A stretch of DNA of 64,000 nt. Source: Bacillota bacterium. GTDB lineage: Bacteria > Bacillota_I > Bacilli_A > Izemoplasmatales > UBA1188. The notes under the pieces are model-generated. The model ran no database searches. It was given only the letters and a program-made list of their open reading frames with translations, and was not told the origin of the DNA. A program made the translations under genes and the position numbers. Where the stretch lies: NCBI GenBank assembly GCA_023410715.1, contig JAEYPN010000030.1, positions 62,001-126,000 of the forward strand, written 5' to 3'. Below are positions 33,633 through 43,866 of this stretch, one piece after another. Numbering within the stretch: the stretch's first letter is position 1; every line of letters begins with the position of its first letter.

Positions 33633-35493
33633 AAAATATTTGCCAAAATATCGGTATGGGATAAAACTTATAGCTAATGGGGAGTATGAGGAAGCATATA
33701 ATTATTTTTCCCAGACGGCAGATACGGACCCATACGCTAGATTTTATCTTTTACAAATTGATTATAGTTTTTTAAAAAGAATTCCCATGGATGAAGTAGA
33801 AACAGAGCTTGAAAAACTTCTTTATTTAGGAAAAGAATATGAAAAAGCATCTTATCCAGTTTTATCGCATATTGCTTTTATTAAACAAAATATTGATAAA
33901 TCAGCGAATTATGCAAGAAAAGCATTAGCATTAGGCATTGATAATGAGTTTATACATTTTGTTATTGCTAGTTCAATTTTATCGGATAATACTGCTACAA
34001 AAAAAGATATTTTAGAAGCTTTTGAACATTTAAACTTTATTGATGATGAGAATGATTTAATTAAGGAAAGCTTAATTTATACTAAAGTAAGCTTGCTTAT
34101 TAAAAATGGCGATTTAGAAGAAGCTAGTAATTTAATTTACAAAAATGCTTTCTGCGCTAACAATTATAGTTTATATAATTTACTTACTTTAAAACTTTTA
34201 GTAGCAAATGATGCTTCGACTAAAGAAATAATTGAAGCATATAAAAAAGTTATTAGCAATGATGATGATTTTATTGAAGGTAATCTAGAAATACTTAATT
34301 ATTATGAAAAGAAAAATATGCTTAATGACGCGTTAGAAATAATTGATTTATTACTTACTAAAACATCTGATCCATCTTTTATCTATCGAAAAGGTATAAT
34401 ATTAGCTAAAACTGGTAAATTTATAGATGCGATTAGCTTATTTAAGGAACATCTTAATGAGTTTGTTTTTAAAGCAGAAATTTTATATTCAATTGGTATT
34501 TGGACAGCAAATGAAGATAAAATTGAAGCTAAACTTGAAGGTATAAAATACTTAGAAGAAAGTATAAAAGAATTTCCTGATCCATATGTGATTAATAGTT
34601 TATTCAATCTATATTATAGCTGCCACTTTTATGACGAGATTAGAAAATTAGCACTTTATGTTAAGAAAATGCATATAAAAGGCACAGGATCTGTTTATTA
34701 TATGGCCAGGTATTTTTACTTTAATCGAAATATGAAAAAGACATTAAATTTATATAAAAAAAGTTACAAAGAAGATATAATTGATGAATTTGAATATTTA
34801 GAATTTCTTGTAAATACTACTAAGAATGGTTATAAATATTTTGATAAATATAGAGAGTACCTAATCGCAAAAAAAGATGATGAATTTGTACGTTCTTTAA
34901 CAAGTCAAATGCTTTATTATGGCGAGTATGGTTCTAACATTGATGAAGTAGAAGCTAAAAGAATTATTAATGACGTTATTAAATATGACCATATCGATGA
35001 TGATGTTAAAGCAAGGTATTTACTAAGTGAAAATTATCAAGAAGGAAAAAAATATATTATTGATGCATATAACAGACAAGAATCGACATTTACTCCGTGC
35101 GATAATTTAACTGCTTTTTATGCTCATATCTTAATTCAAGAAGGAAAAAAAGAAGAAGCTTTAATATTGCTTGAAGAAAACATTAGAAAGTTTCAAGGTG
35201 ATGCATCAGAAAATGTATTTAATTTATATACATTTTTAAACCTAGACAATAAAGATAAATATCAGGAATTAATTCATTTACAAAAAAGAATGAATACCGA
35301 CGTATATTATTCGCTAACTCGCTTATATATGTTAATGTTGATATATGAAAAGATGAATAAAAAATTATTAATTAGTAAAATCAAAAAACAAATTGATGTA
35401 GCACTAAAGTATGTTTCAAAAAGAGAAAGAGCTTGGTTTTTAGATTTGATACAAAATAAGAAACCATTCTACCCTTTTTTGACAAATAATTAA
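33625..35493 (+). CDS. TPR-repeat protein
   Basis: A 622-residue soluble, all-helical protein built of about 15 degenerate tetratricopeptide repeats (for example G-E-Y-E-E-A-Y-N-Y-F-S-Q-T-A-D-T-D-P-Y-A-R-F-Y, and L-N-D-A-L-E-I-I-D). It has no signal peptide or membrane segment. It is translationally coupled to the YcxB-like gene. TPR proteins scaffold other proteins; the partner is probably the TPR-like tail of the M50 protease or a surface-protein machine, which is inference. Confidence 0.75.
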   Translation: MLRKYLPKYRYGIKLIANGEYEEAYNYFSQTADTDPYARFYLLQIDYSFLKRIPMDEVETELEKLLYLGKEYEKASYPVLSHIAFIKQNIDKSANYARKALALGIDNEFIHFVIASSILSDNTATKKDILEAFEHLNFIDDENDLIKESLIYTKVSLLIKNGDLEEASNLIYKNAFCANNYSLYNLLTLKLLVANDASTKEIIEAYKKVISNDDDFIEGNLEILNYYEKKNMLNDALEIIDLLLTKTSDPSFIYRKGIILAKTGKFIDAISLFKEHLNEFVFKAEILYSIGIWTANEDKIEAKLEGIKYLEESIKEFPDPYVINSLFNLYYSCHFYDEIRKLALYVKKMHIKGTGSVYYMARYFYFNRNMKKTLNLYKKSYKEDIIDEFEYLEFLVNTTKNGYKYFDKYREYLIAKKDDEFVRSLTSQMLYYGEYGSNIDEVEAKRIINDVIKYDHIDDDVKARYLLSENYQEGKKYIIDAYNRQESTFTPCDNLTAFYAHILIQEGKKEEALILLEENIRKFQGDASENVFNLYTFLNLDNKDKYQELIHLQKRMNTDVYYSLTRLYMLMLIYEKMNKKLLISKIKKQIDVALKYVSKRERAWFLDLIQNKKPFYPFLTNN

Positions 35494-35523
35494 AGATTTT
35501 GACTAATAAATTTATGCATATTA

Positions 35524-35552
35524 TTGTGGTGCAAAATAATTTAAGGTATAAT
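35524..35552 (+). promoter_or_regulatory. Promoter of the giant repeat-protein gene
   Basis: -35 TTGTGG (35524-35529), 17-nt spacer, -10 TATAAT (35547-35552). A ggagg ribosome site follows at 35573-35577. Confidence 0.7.
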
Positions 35553-35581
35553 AAAATGAAGATTTATATTTTGGAGGTTTA

Positions 35582-38500
35582 ATGATGGGATCTAGTATTA
35601 CTGAATTAGTTAATCAAATACCTTTTGATTCACTCAATTTAATTTTTTTTGGAATATTTGGCGTTATAATTCTTGGAAAAATATTGAGTGGTCTTTTTAA
35701 TGGATTTACAAAAACTACCTATAGATTTATACGTTATACTGTCTTTTTAGTTGGTTTTTTCTTAACTGTAGATTTAGTTGCAAATTTTCTATATGATTTT
35801 AATTTATCAAATTATAGTGAAATGATTAGCAATTTTTTAGCAATACCTAATACTGGAATTACAAATATTGAATCGATAGTTAAGTTATATGTAAAAACAA
35901 ATTTTGCTCAATATAGTGATTTAGTTATAAATAATGCCGCTTTAATATCTCTAATTGCGGGAATTGCTAAATTTGTAATTAAAATTTTATACTTTATTCT
36001 GTATTTTACAGTGATAAGATTACTATATATAATAATTACTGGAATAATTAGAGCAATATTTGTGCCAAAAAATAATCGAAAAGATGTTGGAATGAGAAGC
36101 AAGAGTAAGCAAGGATTACTCGGAATGGTCGTAGGTTTTGTTTTCGGTGTTGTTGTATGCTTTAATGCTACAATAATCATGACATCACTTATGGGAATCT
36201 TAAAAACAAGTTCCGAAGTAGTTGATGCAACAAATGCGATTAGTGAAAGATATTTAGAAGCAAATGATCCAAGTGGAAATCTCATCGATCCTGAGAATGT
36301 AAAAGAAATAAGGGTCGGTATTAATGCAATCAAGAAAATTTCTGAAATTTATGAAGAAAATAAAATAATAAAATTTTTGAATGGTATAACAATTTCAGTT
36401 AAAGAAGGTAAAGGAGATAGCGCTAAGCAAGTTACTTATCAAGCAAATGAATACTTGTTTGATAAAGTAATGTCAATTGATGCTTCTGGAACAAAAATTG
36501 CCTTTAGAAAAGAGTTAAATAATGTTTTAAATGCTTTATATGATGTTACTGATTCTAAGTTTATGGAGACTGGAGAAATAAAGGATTTAGAAGATTATAC
36601 TGTTACTAATGTTTTTTATCGATTATCGGACTCGAATTTAATTAATGTCTTATTTCCTGTGGCTATCGAAACTGCTGCTAAATATTTTGAAGTTGATGTT
36701 GATTTAAAAGAATTATATGGTGTAGACTGGAGTAAAGACTTCATGAGGCTTGGCGATATTGCTGGTGTATTTATAAGTGAAGGATTATTTGTTACATTTA
36801 CAGATAATAATGGTTCAATGATTGATATGCTTGCGGATGTGACAATTTCAAATACAGCATCAAATAAAATTGTTAATTCTATTTCAAAAATGGAATTATT
36901 AAATCGTTCATTTGAAATTGCTGTTGCCGGTGCCTTAACAACTGATGAAATAAAAGATGCTTTAGCTAAATATGATGTAGAAATTAGTGCTAGTGATTTT
37001 TCTAATGTCAAGTTTGGCGAAGAATTAAGTAAAGTTGTTAAAATAGGTTTAATAACCTTAAATAATTTTGATAAAGCCATCGAAGGCGAAGAATTTAGCT
37101 TTAAACTAGAGAATAGTTTTTATAAAGTTGATGTATATAAAGATATCGATACAATTGTTGATGAACTAACAAGTATGGATTTATTAACAATTGTTTTAGA
37201 AAAAGCCGCTGAATATGGCCAAAAATTATTAAATAACAAAGTTCCAGAACTTGAAGTATCAATTGCTGATATTGTCTGGGCAACTGAAGTTAATAATTTT
37301 GGAAACATTTTAAAAAGTGTAGCAAGTGTGGAATTCGATTATACACAAGCTAAAGATAAAAATTATTTACTAAATATAGTTAGTGTTAAAAATAGTCAGT
37401 TACAAGATGTAATTTCATCTCTTTTTGAGTTGCAATTGATTGATAAAATGATTAAATCAGCTGTTCCATATATTAATAAAACATATGTGCCAGATGAATA
37501 TAAATTTATTCTTGATGATGCAAATGTAACAAAAGCTGGACTTGAAGGTGACGTAATTGGTTTAATTATTGTAGCTAAGGATATTTCAGATAATGGTGTA
37601 ATTGACCTTATTGAGAATAAAGAATACTTAAATTTACCTAGTGCAACCTTACGTACAGTTATATCTACTATCATGGATTTCTCTTTTATTTCAGGACGAG
37701 AAAAAGTTTTAATTGAAAATTTACTTGCTTTAGTAAAACTTGATGAGTTAGAAGACATTTCAATACCTGATAATATAAATTATAAAAATGAAATGTTGTT
37801 AATTGTTGATATCTATGATGAAGTTAAAAAAGCAAATATTGATTTAGATAATCCAACTAACATTCAAAATATAGAACCTAAAGCTTTAGAAAATATTTTT
37901 AAAACCTTAGGATTATCAGAAATATTATCCTCACAGGGTGATCAACTTATTAAACTAGCTAATAAATTAATAAGTTCAGATGAAGAAGCAATATCGTTAA
38001 AATTTCCAGAAAACGTTGATTGGAAAAATGAATTTACTGTTATTGGTACAATTTTAAAGGATTTAATTACAGAAGCAAAGAAAATTGAAAATATTGATGG
38101 TTCTAAGAAATATATTGTTTTTAACGACTTTCTCAAAGAACCAACTGAACTTATTGATATAGTTGTTAAAATAGATACAGATAATTTATGTTTATCGCAA
38201 GTATTCTCACATACTATCGTAAGCTTATTATCTGGAAAAATGATTGAGTTTGAAGGTTTAGAAAAAATTAAAGTTCCTTATAGTGAAACTGATTCACGTT
38301 GGTTTTCAACTAAAAAAATAGTAGATGGAGAAGAAATTGTTACCCATCTTGAATTAAGCAAATTATTAAAAGCATTAAAAGAATTACTAGGTATTGTTGA
38401 TCTTGAAAAACTTGATGAAATTGATACATCAATTCTAAATGAAATTTCTGATGAAATTGCAGATACATTATTCTCATCGCTTACAATTCAAGCTACATTA

Positions 38501-41500
38501 TCATCAATAATAGAAGAATTAGACTTTGAAATTAATGGCTTTGGAATTACAATTCCAGATCACGTTGTAGATTATGCCGCAGAAGATACTTTAATATCTA
38601 CAATTAGATTAATTAAAAAATCAGAATTTAAGAATTTAGTGGGTGCTGCAAAAGCAATTGATTTAGAAGCTTTAGCAAATGATCAAAATGAACCACTTGA
38701 AGTATTAAAAGATACAACTGATCAAAATATTGAAAAATTATTTGATTCAGAAATCATTAGAGCAACGATATCTAATGCTCTAGCAACCTTCAGCACTGAT
38801 GGTTTTGAAATAGTCGTCGTTACTGAAGTTGAGGATGAATATGGTTTAATTATAAAAAAAGAGTTTGTCGATTTGTTTAAAATCATCAAACTTGATGTGG
38901 TTAATGAACTAATGAATCCTCCTGTTGATGAAATCACCGGTGAAGAAAAAGCAATTATCGATATCTTAAAAGATATGGAAGAATCAGAAATGTATCAAAT
39001 ATTTGATTCTATGTTAATTAGAGCTTCAGCAACAAAGATGATTTTTGATTTGGATCTTGGTGATGATTTTAATCTTTTAGCACCATATTCAGTTAATATG
39101 GACGATACAGCGTTAGAAATCAGGCATGTTAGAAACAGTGAGGATATAGTTTTAGAAAAGAGATATATTACTAAAGATGAATATGTTAGATTAATTACAG
39201 CGGTTAAGGTTCTTGATCTTGATTTACTAAAAGCAGATCAAATGGACTTTATTCAAAGTTTAAATACAGATGCTTATCCTGATGATGATGAAAATAACAA
39301 GACAAAAGCCAATGTTATATTAAATTCAAAAATTTTAAATGCATCATTAGGAAATACCATTTTAACATTAGATATTGATAATTTTACATTAATTATTCCA
39401 AAGAATCTCATTATTAATGTAAAAAATCAAGATGATGCTTTAGTAGAAACTATATCTACAGCTGAACTTGATGCAATAATTACAGGCATAAATCAAATTA
39501 ATATTGATAATATTTCTGATAATGACAAGATGCTTGACGAAGTAGCATCATTATCAAAAGCCTCAACAACTGATCCAACTAAAACTAAAATTAATTTAAT
39601 TCTTGAAAGTCAAATTTTAGCTGCAACTATTGGTGGAAAAATTATTGAATTAAATGTTGATGGTATTGATATTATTGTTCCATTTGCGGCTATAACTAAA
39701 ATTATTGATCAAAACGATAATGAAAAAGATACTTTATTAACTGAAGAAATAACCGCAATTATTATAGGCGTTAATCAGATTGATTTAGATGCTTTATCTA
39801 ATACAGACGATGGTAATGGTGGTAACCCAATGCTTGATGAAGTAAAATCTTTATCAGGACCATCAGAAACAAATCCAGGAGAGACTAAGCTTGAAGTTTT
39901 ATTAAAGAGTAAAATTTTAGCTGCTACAATTGGACGAAAAATTTATTTAATCGATAGTGACTTAGACCAAGCAACGATTATAGTTCCAAAAGAAGTCGTA
40001 GTTAATATTGAGACTAATAAACTTATTAGTGGTACAAGTGAGCATTTGTTTGTTGATATAGTAAATAATGACGAGGTAACAAATTTAATTGGAGCTTTAA
40101 CTTATATTGATCTAAACGGCGAACTAGGAATGAGCACTGTAAAAAGTTTAAATGATGAAACAAGTGCGAACTCAGGCATTAAAAAATCAGAAAAAGTATA
40201 CCAGTCAAAGATTTTAAAAGCTACTATTTCAAAAGTAGTTCTAGATATGCGAACTGATGCATCAAATCCAATTATTATTCCCGATGAAGCAATAGATAGT
40301 CAAGAAGAACATTTATTACACAATAATGATAATACAGTAATTCAAACAATTACTAATGATGAGTTTAATAGCGTTGTTTCAGGAATAGTCTATCTAGATG
40401 AAAATAAATTAAATGGTACTGCAATTTTAAAAGATTTAAATGAAACAGTTGAAATCTATAAAAATGTCATTGATTCAAGAAAGAGATTTGCCCGTATATT
40501 AGTTACAGTTAAAAAGAGCTCAATTGTATATAATTCACTAATTTTACAAGCTACAATCTCTAATAAAATCATAGGAATGACTAATGATGGTACAATTAAG
40601 ATCAGTGAAAACTATGATTATGATATTTTACATATTAATGGTGAGCCAACAAACATGATTACTCGTGAAGAATTTGTAAACTTAGTAAATGCCTTTGCAT
40701 GGCTTGATATTAATGATTTAGATAATATTAATGGCGTTACTATAATTGAAAAATTACAAGAAGATTCTATTGCTCCGCGAAAAATAGCGGATGAAGTTCA
40801 TGATTCAATAGTTATTTCTTCAACTATCACTGATAAAGCTAAATCAATTGCTACTGGTTCGCTTGTAATAATTATTCCTGATTCAGCTAAAGATGAAAAC
40901 GGAAATATTAGTGCGCAAGAGTTATTAAAACTATCGGAAAGTATTTCTTGCTTACCAAAAGATGATGAAGATAACTTGATTTTTAATGGAATAGAAACGA
41001 TAAAGAAATTAAATGAGCATACTGACCCAAGCAATCCAAGTAGTCCAATGAAATATGATAAAATCTATGAATCAGACATCTTAAAAGCTACTGTTTCTAA
41101 TGAAATTATCAAGCTTGAGTTGGATGGTACAATTGTTATTCCAGATAATGCCTATTTAAATGAAAATTATACTACTATGACTATTAGTCCTGAAGAGTTT
41201 TCAAATCTGTGTGAAGGCTTAAATCATATTGATGTAGATTCATTCTCTGATGTTTCATTTGATGGTATTAAGATGCTAAAAGACTTAGATGCGCCATCTA
41301 TCGTCGATGACCCTAGTTCAACAAAGAAGAGTGCAATTGTAATAAATTCCTTAATTCTTCAATGTACAATTTCAAGAGAAATTGTGAAACTTGATAATGA
41401 TGAAGATACAATTGTTATTCCAAGTGATGCTTATACACAAATGAAGTTTAACTTAATTTCAAAAGATGTTGTAACAGAAGATGAATTTATAAATCTAGTA

Positions 41501-43612
41501 TCAGCAATTAATTATCTTGAAGTTAATGATTTTAAAGAAGCTTCATTTGATAGTGTTAAGATGTTAGAAGATTTAAATAAAAATATTATTGAAGGTGATA
41601 AATTATCACCAAAAAGAAGTGAAATCATTATTAATTCTTTAATCCTACAATGTACAATTTCAAGAGAAATTGTGAAACTTGATAATGATGATACGATTAT
41701 TATTCCTGATGATGCATATGAATCAAAAACAATTGATGGTTCAGAAACTAATATTGTATCCAAGAAAGAATTTAATGATTTAGTTGCTGGTATGGCTCAT
41801 ATAAATGTAAATACGCTTAATGGTTCAGAAACAGTAAAAGCTTTAAATGATCCAATAGAGGAAGGTTCTACAACTACAAAAGCCAGTGCAGTATATAATT
41901 CTCTTATCTTAAAATGTACGATATCACGAGAAGTAGTAAATATTTCATCACTTATAATTCCAGATAATGCTATTGAATATTTAAATGTAGATTCTAATCC
42001 AACTAAGGTTATAACAGAAGATGAGTTTACAAAAATTGTTCGTGGTCTTAAATACTTAGATGTAGACACTTTAAATGGTTCGGAAACAGTTAAAGCCTTA
42101 AATGAACCAATTAAAGAAGGTTCAACAGTAACTAAAGCTAGCGTTGTATATGAATCAGATATCTTAAAATGTACAATTTCAAAAGAAATAATGGGTATTT
42201 CATCACTTGCAATTCCAAATGAAGCAACGATTAGTATGAATGTTGATAGTGTAGCTACTAAAGTTATTACTAATGAAGAATTTACTTTAATTGTCAATGG
42301 ACTTAACTACATTGACGTTGATGGCTTAAATGGTATGAATACAATTAAGAGTTTAAATGATACTTCAAAAGGTTCTAGAACTAAACTTGATGAAATTTAT
42401 GATTCTTTAATCTTAAGTGCAACTATTTCTCAAGAAATAAGAGGTTTATCAGAAGGAACGAATCCGACAATTGTTATTCCTAATAATGCTTATGTCGATG
42501 GTGTATATGTCGATGGAATTATTCTAAAATCTGAAATCGCTAATCTAGTTGATGGAGTTAAACAATTATCGACAAAAGAAACAGGAGAACTTAATTTAGA
42601 AGGTTCATCAACGATAAAAACTTTAAATGCTAGTGCTGGAATCGCATATGGTGATAGAACAAAAGCTCAAGTAGTTTATTCATCACTAATTTTGAAAGCC
42701 TCAATTTCGAAAGAAATATTTAATATTAGTTCGTTAATAATCACAACTGATGCATATACCCCATATTTAGTAAAAGACGGAAGCTTCAATATAATTGATG
42801 AAGTAGAATTTAATAATCTAGTTGTCGGTATGTGTCAGCTTGATATTGATCACTTAGATGGTCAAACAACGATTAATGATTTGAATTTACCTTCAGTTGA
42901 TGATCCATTAAAAACTAAAGGTCAACTTGTTTACGAATCACTTATTTTAAAAGCTACAATTTCTGATACAATTATGGGTATTAGTAATTTAATTACTCCA
43001 GATGATGTAAAAGTTGAAAAAACTAATAATCTTGGATCAACAGTTTATGTTTTAACAGATACTGAATTTAATGCCTTAATTAGAGGCATTAACACGATTG
43101 ACTTTGAAGATGCAGGATTTGGCGCCAACTCAATTCTTTTATTAGAAGAAAATGAAATTGATAATTTAGTTTCTTCAAGAATCTTACAGGCTACAATTTC
43201 TTCAAAAATGAAACCAGTTATTGCTAGTAATGGAAACTTAGTATATATGTCAGAATGTGAAGATCAATATGGAGATATTTCTCCAGAAGAAATTAAGAGA
43301 TTTACTTTAGGTATTCAAGCACTTGGTTCTTCTGACATAGGTACGGTTGAATTAAATATTACTACAATTGTTGAATTTGATTCAGTAAAACAAGAAAAGG
43401 TTATATCATCACTAATCTTTAGGGCTACAATTACTAAGATTTTAGTAACAAATATTAATGCTTATAATATCACTGCCCCATTGATTGGTAAAGAGAAAAT
43501 TACAATACTTGAAAGTGATTATGAGTATAAAAAGATTGATGGAAATAGTGAAGACTGCTTCTCAATTGATGGTACTAATCGCGTTATTAGTGAATGTAAA
43601 GAAAAAATGTAA
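35582..43612 (+). CDS. Giant (2676-aa) CvpA-like membrane-anchored repeat protein
   Basis: The N-terminal ~210 residues hold four hydrophobic segments (about 18-40, 46-70, 118-160 and 180-208) in a CvpA-like layout. The loop before the last segment is strongly basic (K-N-N-R-K-D-V-G-M-R-S-K-S-K), so by the positive-inside rule the following ~2,460 residues should be outside. Residues ~210-960 are helical and acidic. From ~966 to the end are about 19 degenerate repeats of 85-115 residues with S-x-I-L-x-A-T-I-S, then I-I-I-P-D-x-A, then E-F-x-x-L-V-x-G-x-x-x-L-D. There are very few cysteines and no LPXTG. It is flanked by its own promoter and terminator. Likely a surface stalk or adhesin; function unknown. 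Confidence 0.75.
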   Translation: MMGSSITELVNQIPFDSLNLIFFGIFGVIILGKILSGLFNGFTKTTYRFIRYTVFLVGFFLTVDLVANFLYDFNLSNYSEMISNFLAIPNTGITNIESIVKLYVKTNFAQYSDLVINNAALISLIAGIAKFVIKILYFILYFTVIRLLYIIITGIIRAIFVPKNNRKDVGMRSKSKQGLLGMVVGFVFGVVVCFNATIIMTSLMGILKTSSEVVDATNAISERYLEANDPSGNLIDPENVKEIRVGINAIKKISEIYEENKIIKFLNGITISVKEGKGDSAKQVTYQANEYLFDKVMSIDASGTKIAFRKELNNVLNALYDVTDSKFMETGEIKDLEDYTVTNVFYRLSDSNLINVLFPVAIETAAKYFEVDVDLKELYGVDWSKDFMRLGDIAGVFISEGLFVTFTDNNGSMIDMLADVTISNTASNKIVNSISKMELLNRSFEIAVAGALTTDEIKDALAKYDVEISASDFSNVKFGEELSKVVKIGLITLNNFDKAIEGEEFSFKLENSFYKVDVYKDIDTIVDELTSMDLLTIVLEKAAEYGQKLLNNKVPELEVSIADIVWATEVNNFGNILKSVASVEFDYTQAKDKNYLLNIVSVKNSQLQDVISSLFELQLIDKMIKSAVPYINKTYVPDEYKFILDDANVTKAGLEGDVIGLIIVAKDISDNGVIDLIENKEYLNLPSATLRTVISTIMDFSFISGREKVLIENLLALVKLDELEDISIPDNINYKNEMLLIVDIYDEVKKANIDLDNPTNIQNIEPKALENIFKTLGLSEILSSQGDQLIKLANKLISSDEEAISLKFPENVDWKNEFTVIGTILKDLITEAKKIENIDGSKKYIVFNDFLKEPTELIDIVVKIDTDNLCLSQVFSHTIVSLLSGKMIEFEGLEKIKVPYSETDSRWFSTKKIVDGEEIVTHLELSKLLKALKELLGIVDLEKLDEIDTSILNEISDEIADTLFSSLTIQATLSSIIEELDFEINGFGITIPDHVVDYAAEDTLISTIRLIKKSEFKNLVGAAKAIDLEALANDQNEPLEVLKDTTDQNIEKLFDSEIIRATISNALATFSTDGFEIVVVTEVEDEYGLIIKKEFVDLFKIIKLDVVNELMNPPVDEITGEEKAIIDILKDMEESEMYQIFDSMLIRASATKMIFDLDLGDDFNLLAPYSVNMDDTALEIRHVRNSEDIVLEKRYITKDEYVRLITAVKVLDLDLLKADQMDFIQSLNTDAYPDDDENNKTKANVILNSKILNASLGNTILTLDIDNFTLIIPKNLIINVKNQDDALVETISTAELDAIITGINQINIDNISDNDKMLDEVASLSKASTTDPTKTKINLILESQILAATIGGKIIELNVDGIDIIVPFAAITKIIDQNDNEKDTLLTEEITAIIIGVNQIDLDALSNTDDGNGGNPMLDEVKSLSGPSETNPGETKLEVLLKSKILAATIGRKIYLIDSDLDQATIIVPKEVVVNIETNKLISGTSEHLFVDIVNNDEVTNLIGALTYIDLNGELGMSTVKSLNDETSANSGIKKSEKVYQSKILKATISKVVLDMRTDASNPIIIPDEAIDSQEEHLLHNNDNTVIQTITNDEFNSVVSGIVYLDENKLNGTAILKDLNETVEIYKNVIDSRKRFARILVTVKKSSIVYNSLILQATISNKIIGMTNDGTIKISENYDYDILHINGEPTNMITREEFVNLVNAFAWLDINDLDNINGVTIIEKLQEDSIAPRKIADEVHDSIVISSTITDKAKSIATGSLVIIIPDSAKDENGNISAQELLKLSESISCLPKDDEDNLIFNGIETIKKLNEHTDPSNPSSPMKYDKIYESDILKATVSNEIIKLELDGTIVIPDNAYLNENYTTMTISPEEFSNLCEGLNHIDVDSFSDVSFDGIKMLKDLDAPSIVDDPSSTKKSAIVINSLILQCTISREIVKLDNDEDTIVIPSDAYTQMKFNLISKDVVTEDEFINLVSAINYLEVNDFKEASFDSVKMLEDLNKNIIEGDKLSPKRSEIIINSLILQCTISREIVKLDNDDTIIIPDDAYESKTIDGSETNIVSKKEFNDLVAGMAHINVNTLNGSETVKALNDPIEEGSTTTKASAVYNSLILKCTISREVVNISSLIIPDNAIEYLNVDSNPTKVITEDEFTKIVRGLKYLDVDTLNGSETVKALNEPIKEGSTVTKASVVYESDILKCTISKEIMGISSLAIPNEATISMNVDSVATKVITNEEFTLIVNGLNYIDVDGLNGMNTIKSLNDTSKGSRTKLDEIYDSLILSATISQEIRGLSEGTNPTIVIPNNAYVDGVYVDGIILKSEIANLVDGVKQLSTKETGELNLEGSSTIKTLNASAGIAYGDRTKAQVVYSSLILKASISKEIFNISSLIITTDAYTPYLVKDGSFNIIDEVEFNNLVVGMCQLDIDHLDGQTTINDLNLPSVDDPLKTKGQLVYESLILKATISDTIMGISNLITPDDVKVEKTNNLGSTVYVLTDTEFNALIRGINTIDFEDAGFGANSILLLEENEIDNLVSSRILQATISSKMKPVIASNGNLVYMSECEDQYGDISPEEIKRFTLGIQALGSSDIGTVELNITTIVEFDSVKQEKVISSLIFRATITKILVTNINAYNITAPLIGKEKITILESDYEYKKIDGNSEDCFSIDGTNRVISECKEKM
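38477..43450 (+). repeat. About 19 degenerate ~95-residue coding repeats
   Basis: Each unit (roughly 255-345 bp) starts near S-[LDK]-I-L-[KQ]-[AC]-T-I-S-[RKN]-E-I and continues I-[IV]-I-P-D-x-A-Y, E-F-x-x-L-V-x-G, L-x-V-D-x-L-N-G and x-x-T-V-K-x-L-N-x-x. Middle units (about 41340-42400) are most alike; outer ones have drifted. A 44-nt stretch is identical at 41360-41403 and 41648-41691. Confidence 0.8.
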
Positions 43613-43641
43613 AAGATGGTTGAATTTTAACCATCTTTTTT
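43611..43641 (+). terminator. Intrinsic terminator after the giant gene
   Basis: AAAAGATGGTT (43611-43621) pairs with AACCATCTTTT (43629-43639), then T residues. Confidence 0.88.
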
Positions 43642-43830
43642 ACTTAGAAATCATTAAATTTAAACTTATAAAAGTTCATTATAATAATATGCTTGTCCTA
43701 CTTAATAAATATTATTTTAGATTTCAAAAATAAATGTGATAAATATATTAATAAAATATATATTTATGTGAAAATAATGTGATGTAAAAAATTTGATTTT
43801 TTTAATTTAACAAAAAATTAAACAATAGTG

Positions 43831-43839
43831 TGATATAAT
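43831..43839 (+). promoter_or_regulatory. Extended -10 promoter for the 5'-nucleotidase gene
   Basis: TGATATAAT (43831-43839), with no clear -35, lies 28 bp before the start codon. The preceding intergenic stretch (43642-43830) is AT-rich with no gene that I can support. Confidence 0.55.
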
Positions 43840-43866
43840 ATATATGAATATTAAAAGGAGTATTTT

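Noticed and set aside
35582..43612. Several minus-strand frames of 60-166 codons opposite the giant gene (for example 41797-42297)
   Set aside because: They mirror the repeat pattern of the + strand gene, are Ser/Ile-rich antisense translations, and lack ribosome sites.
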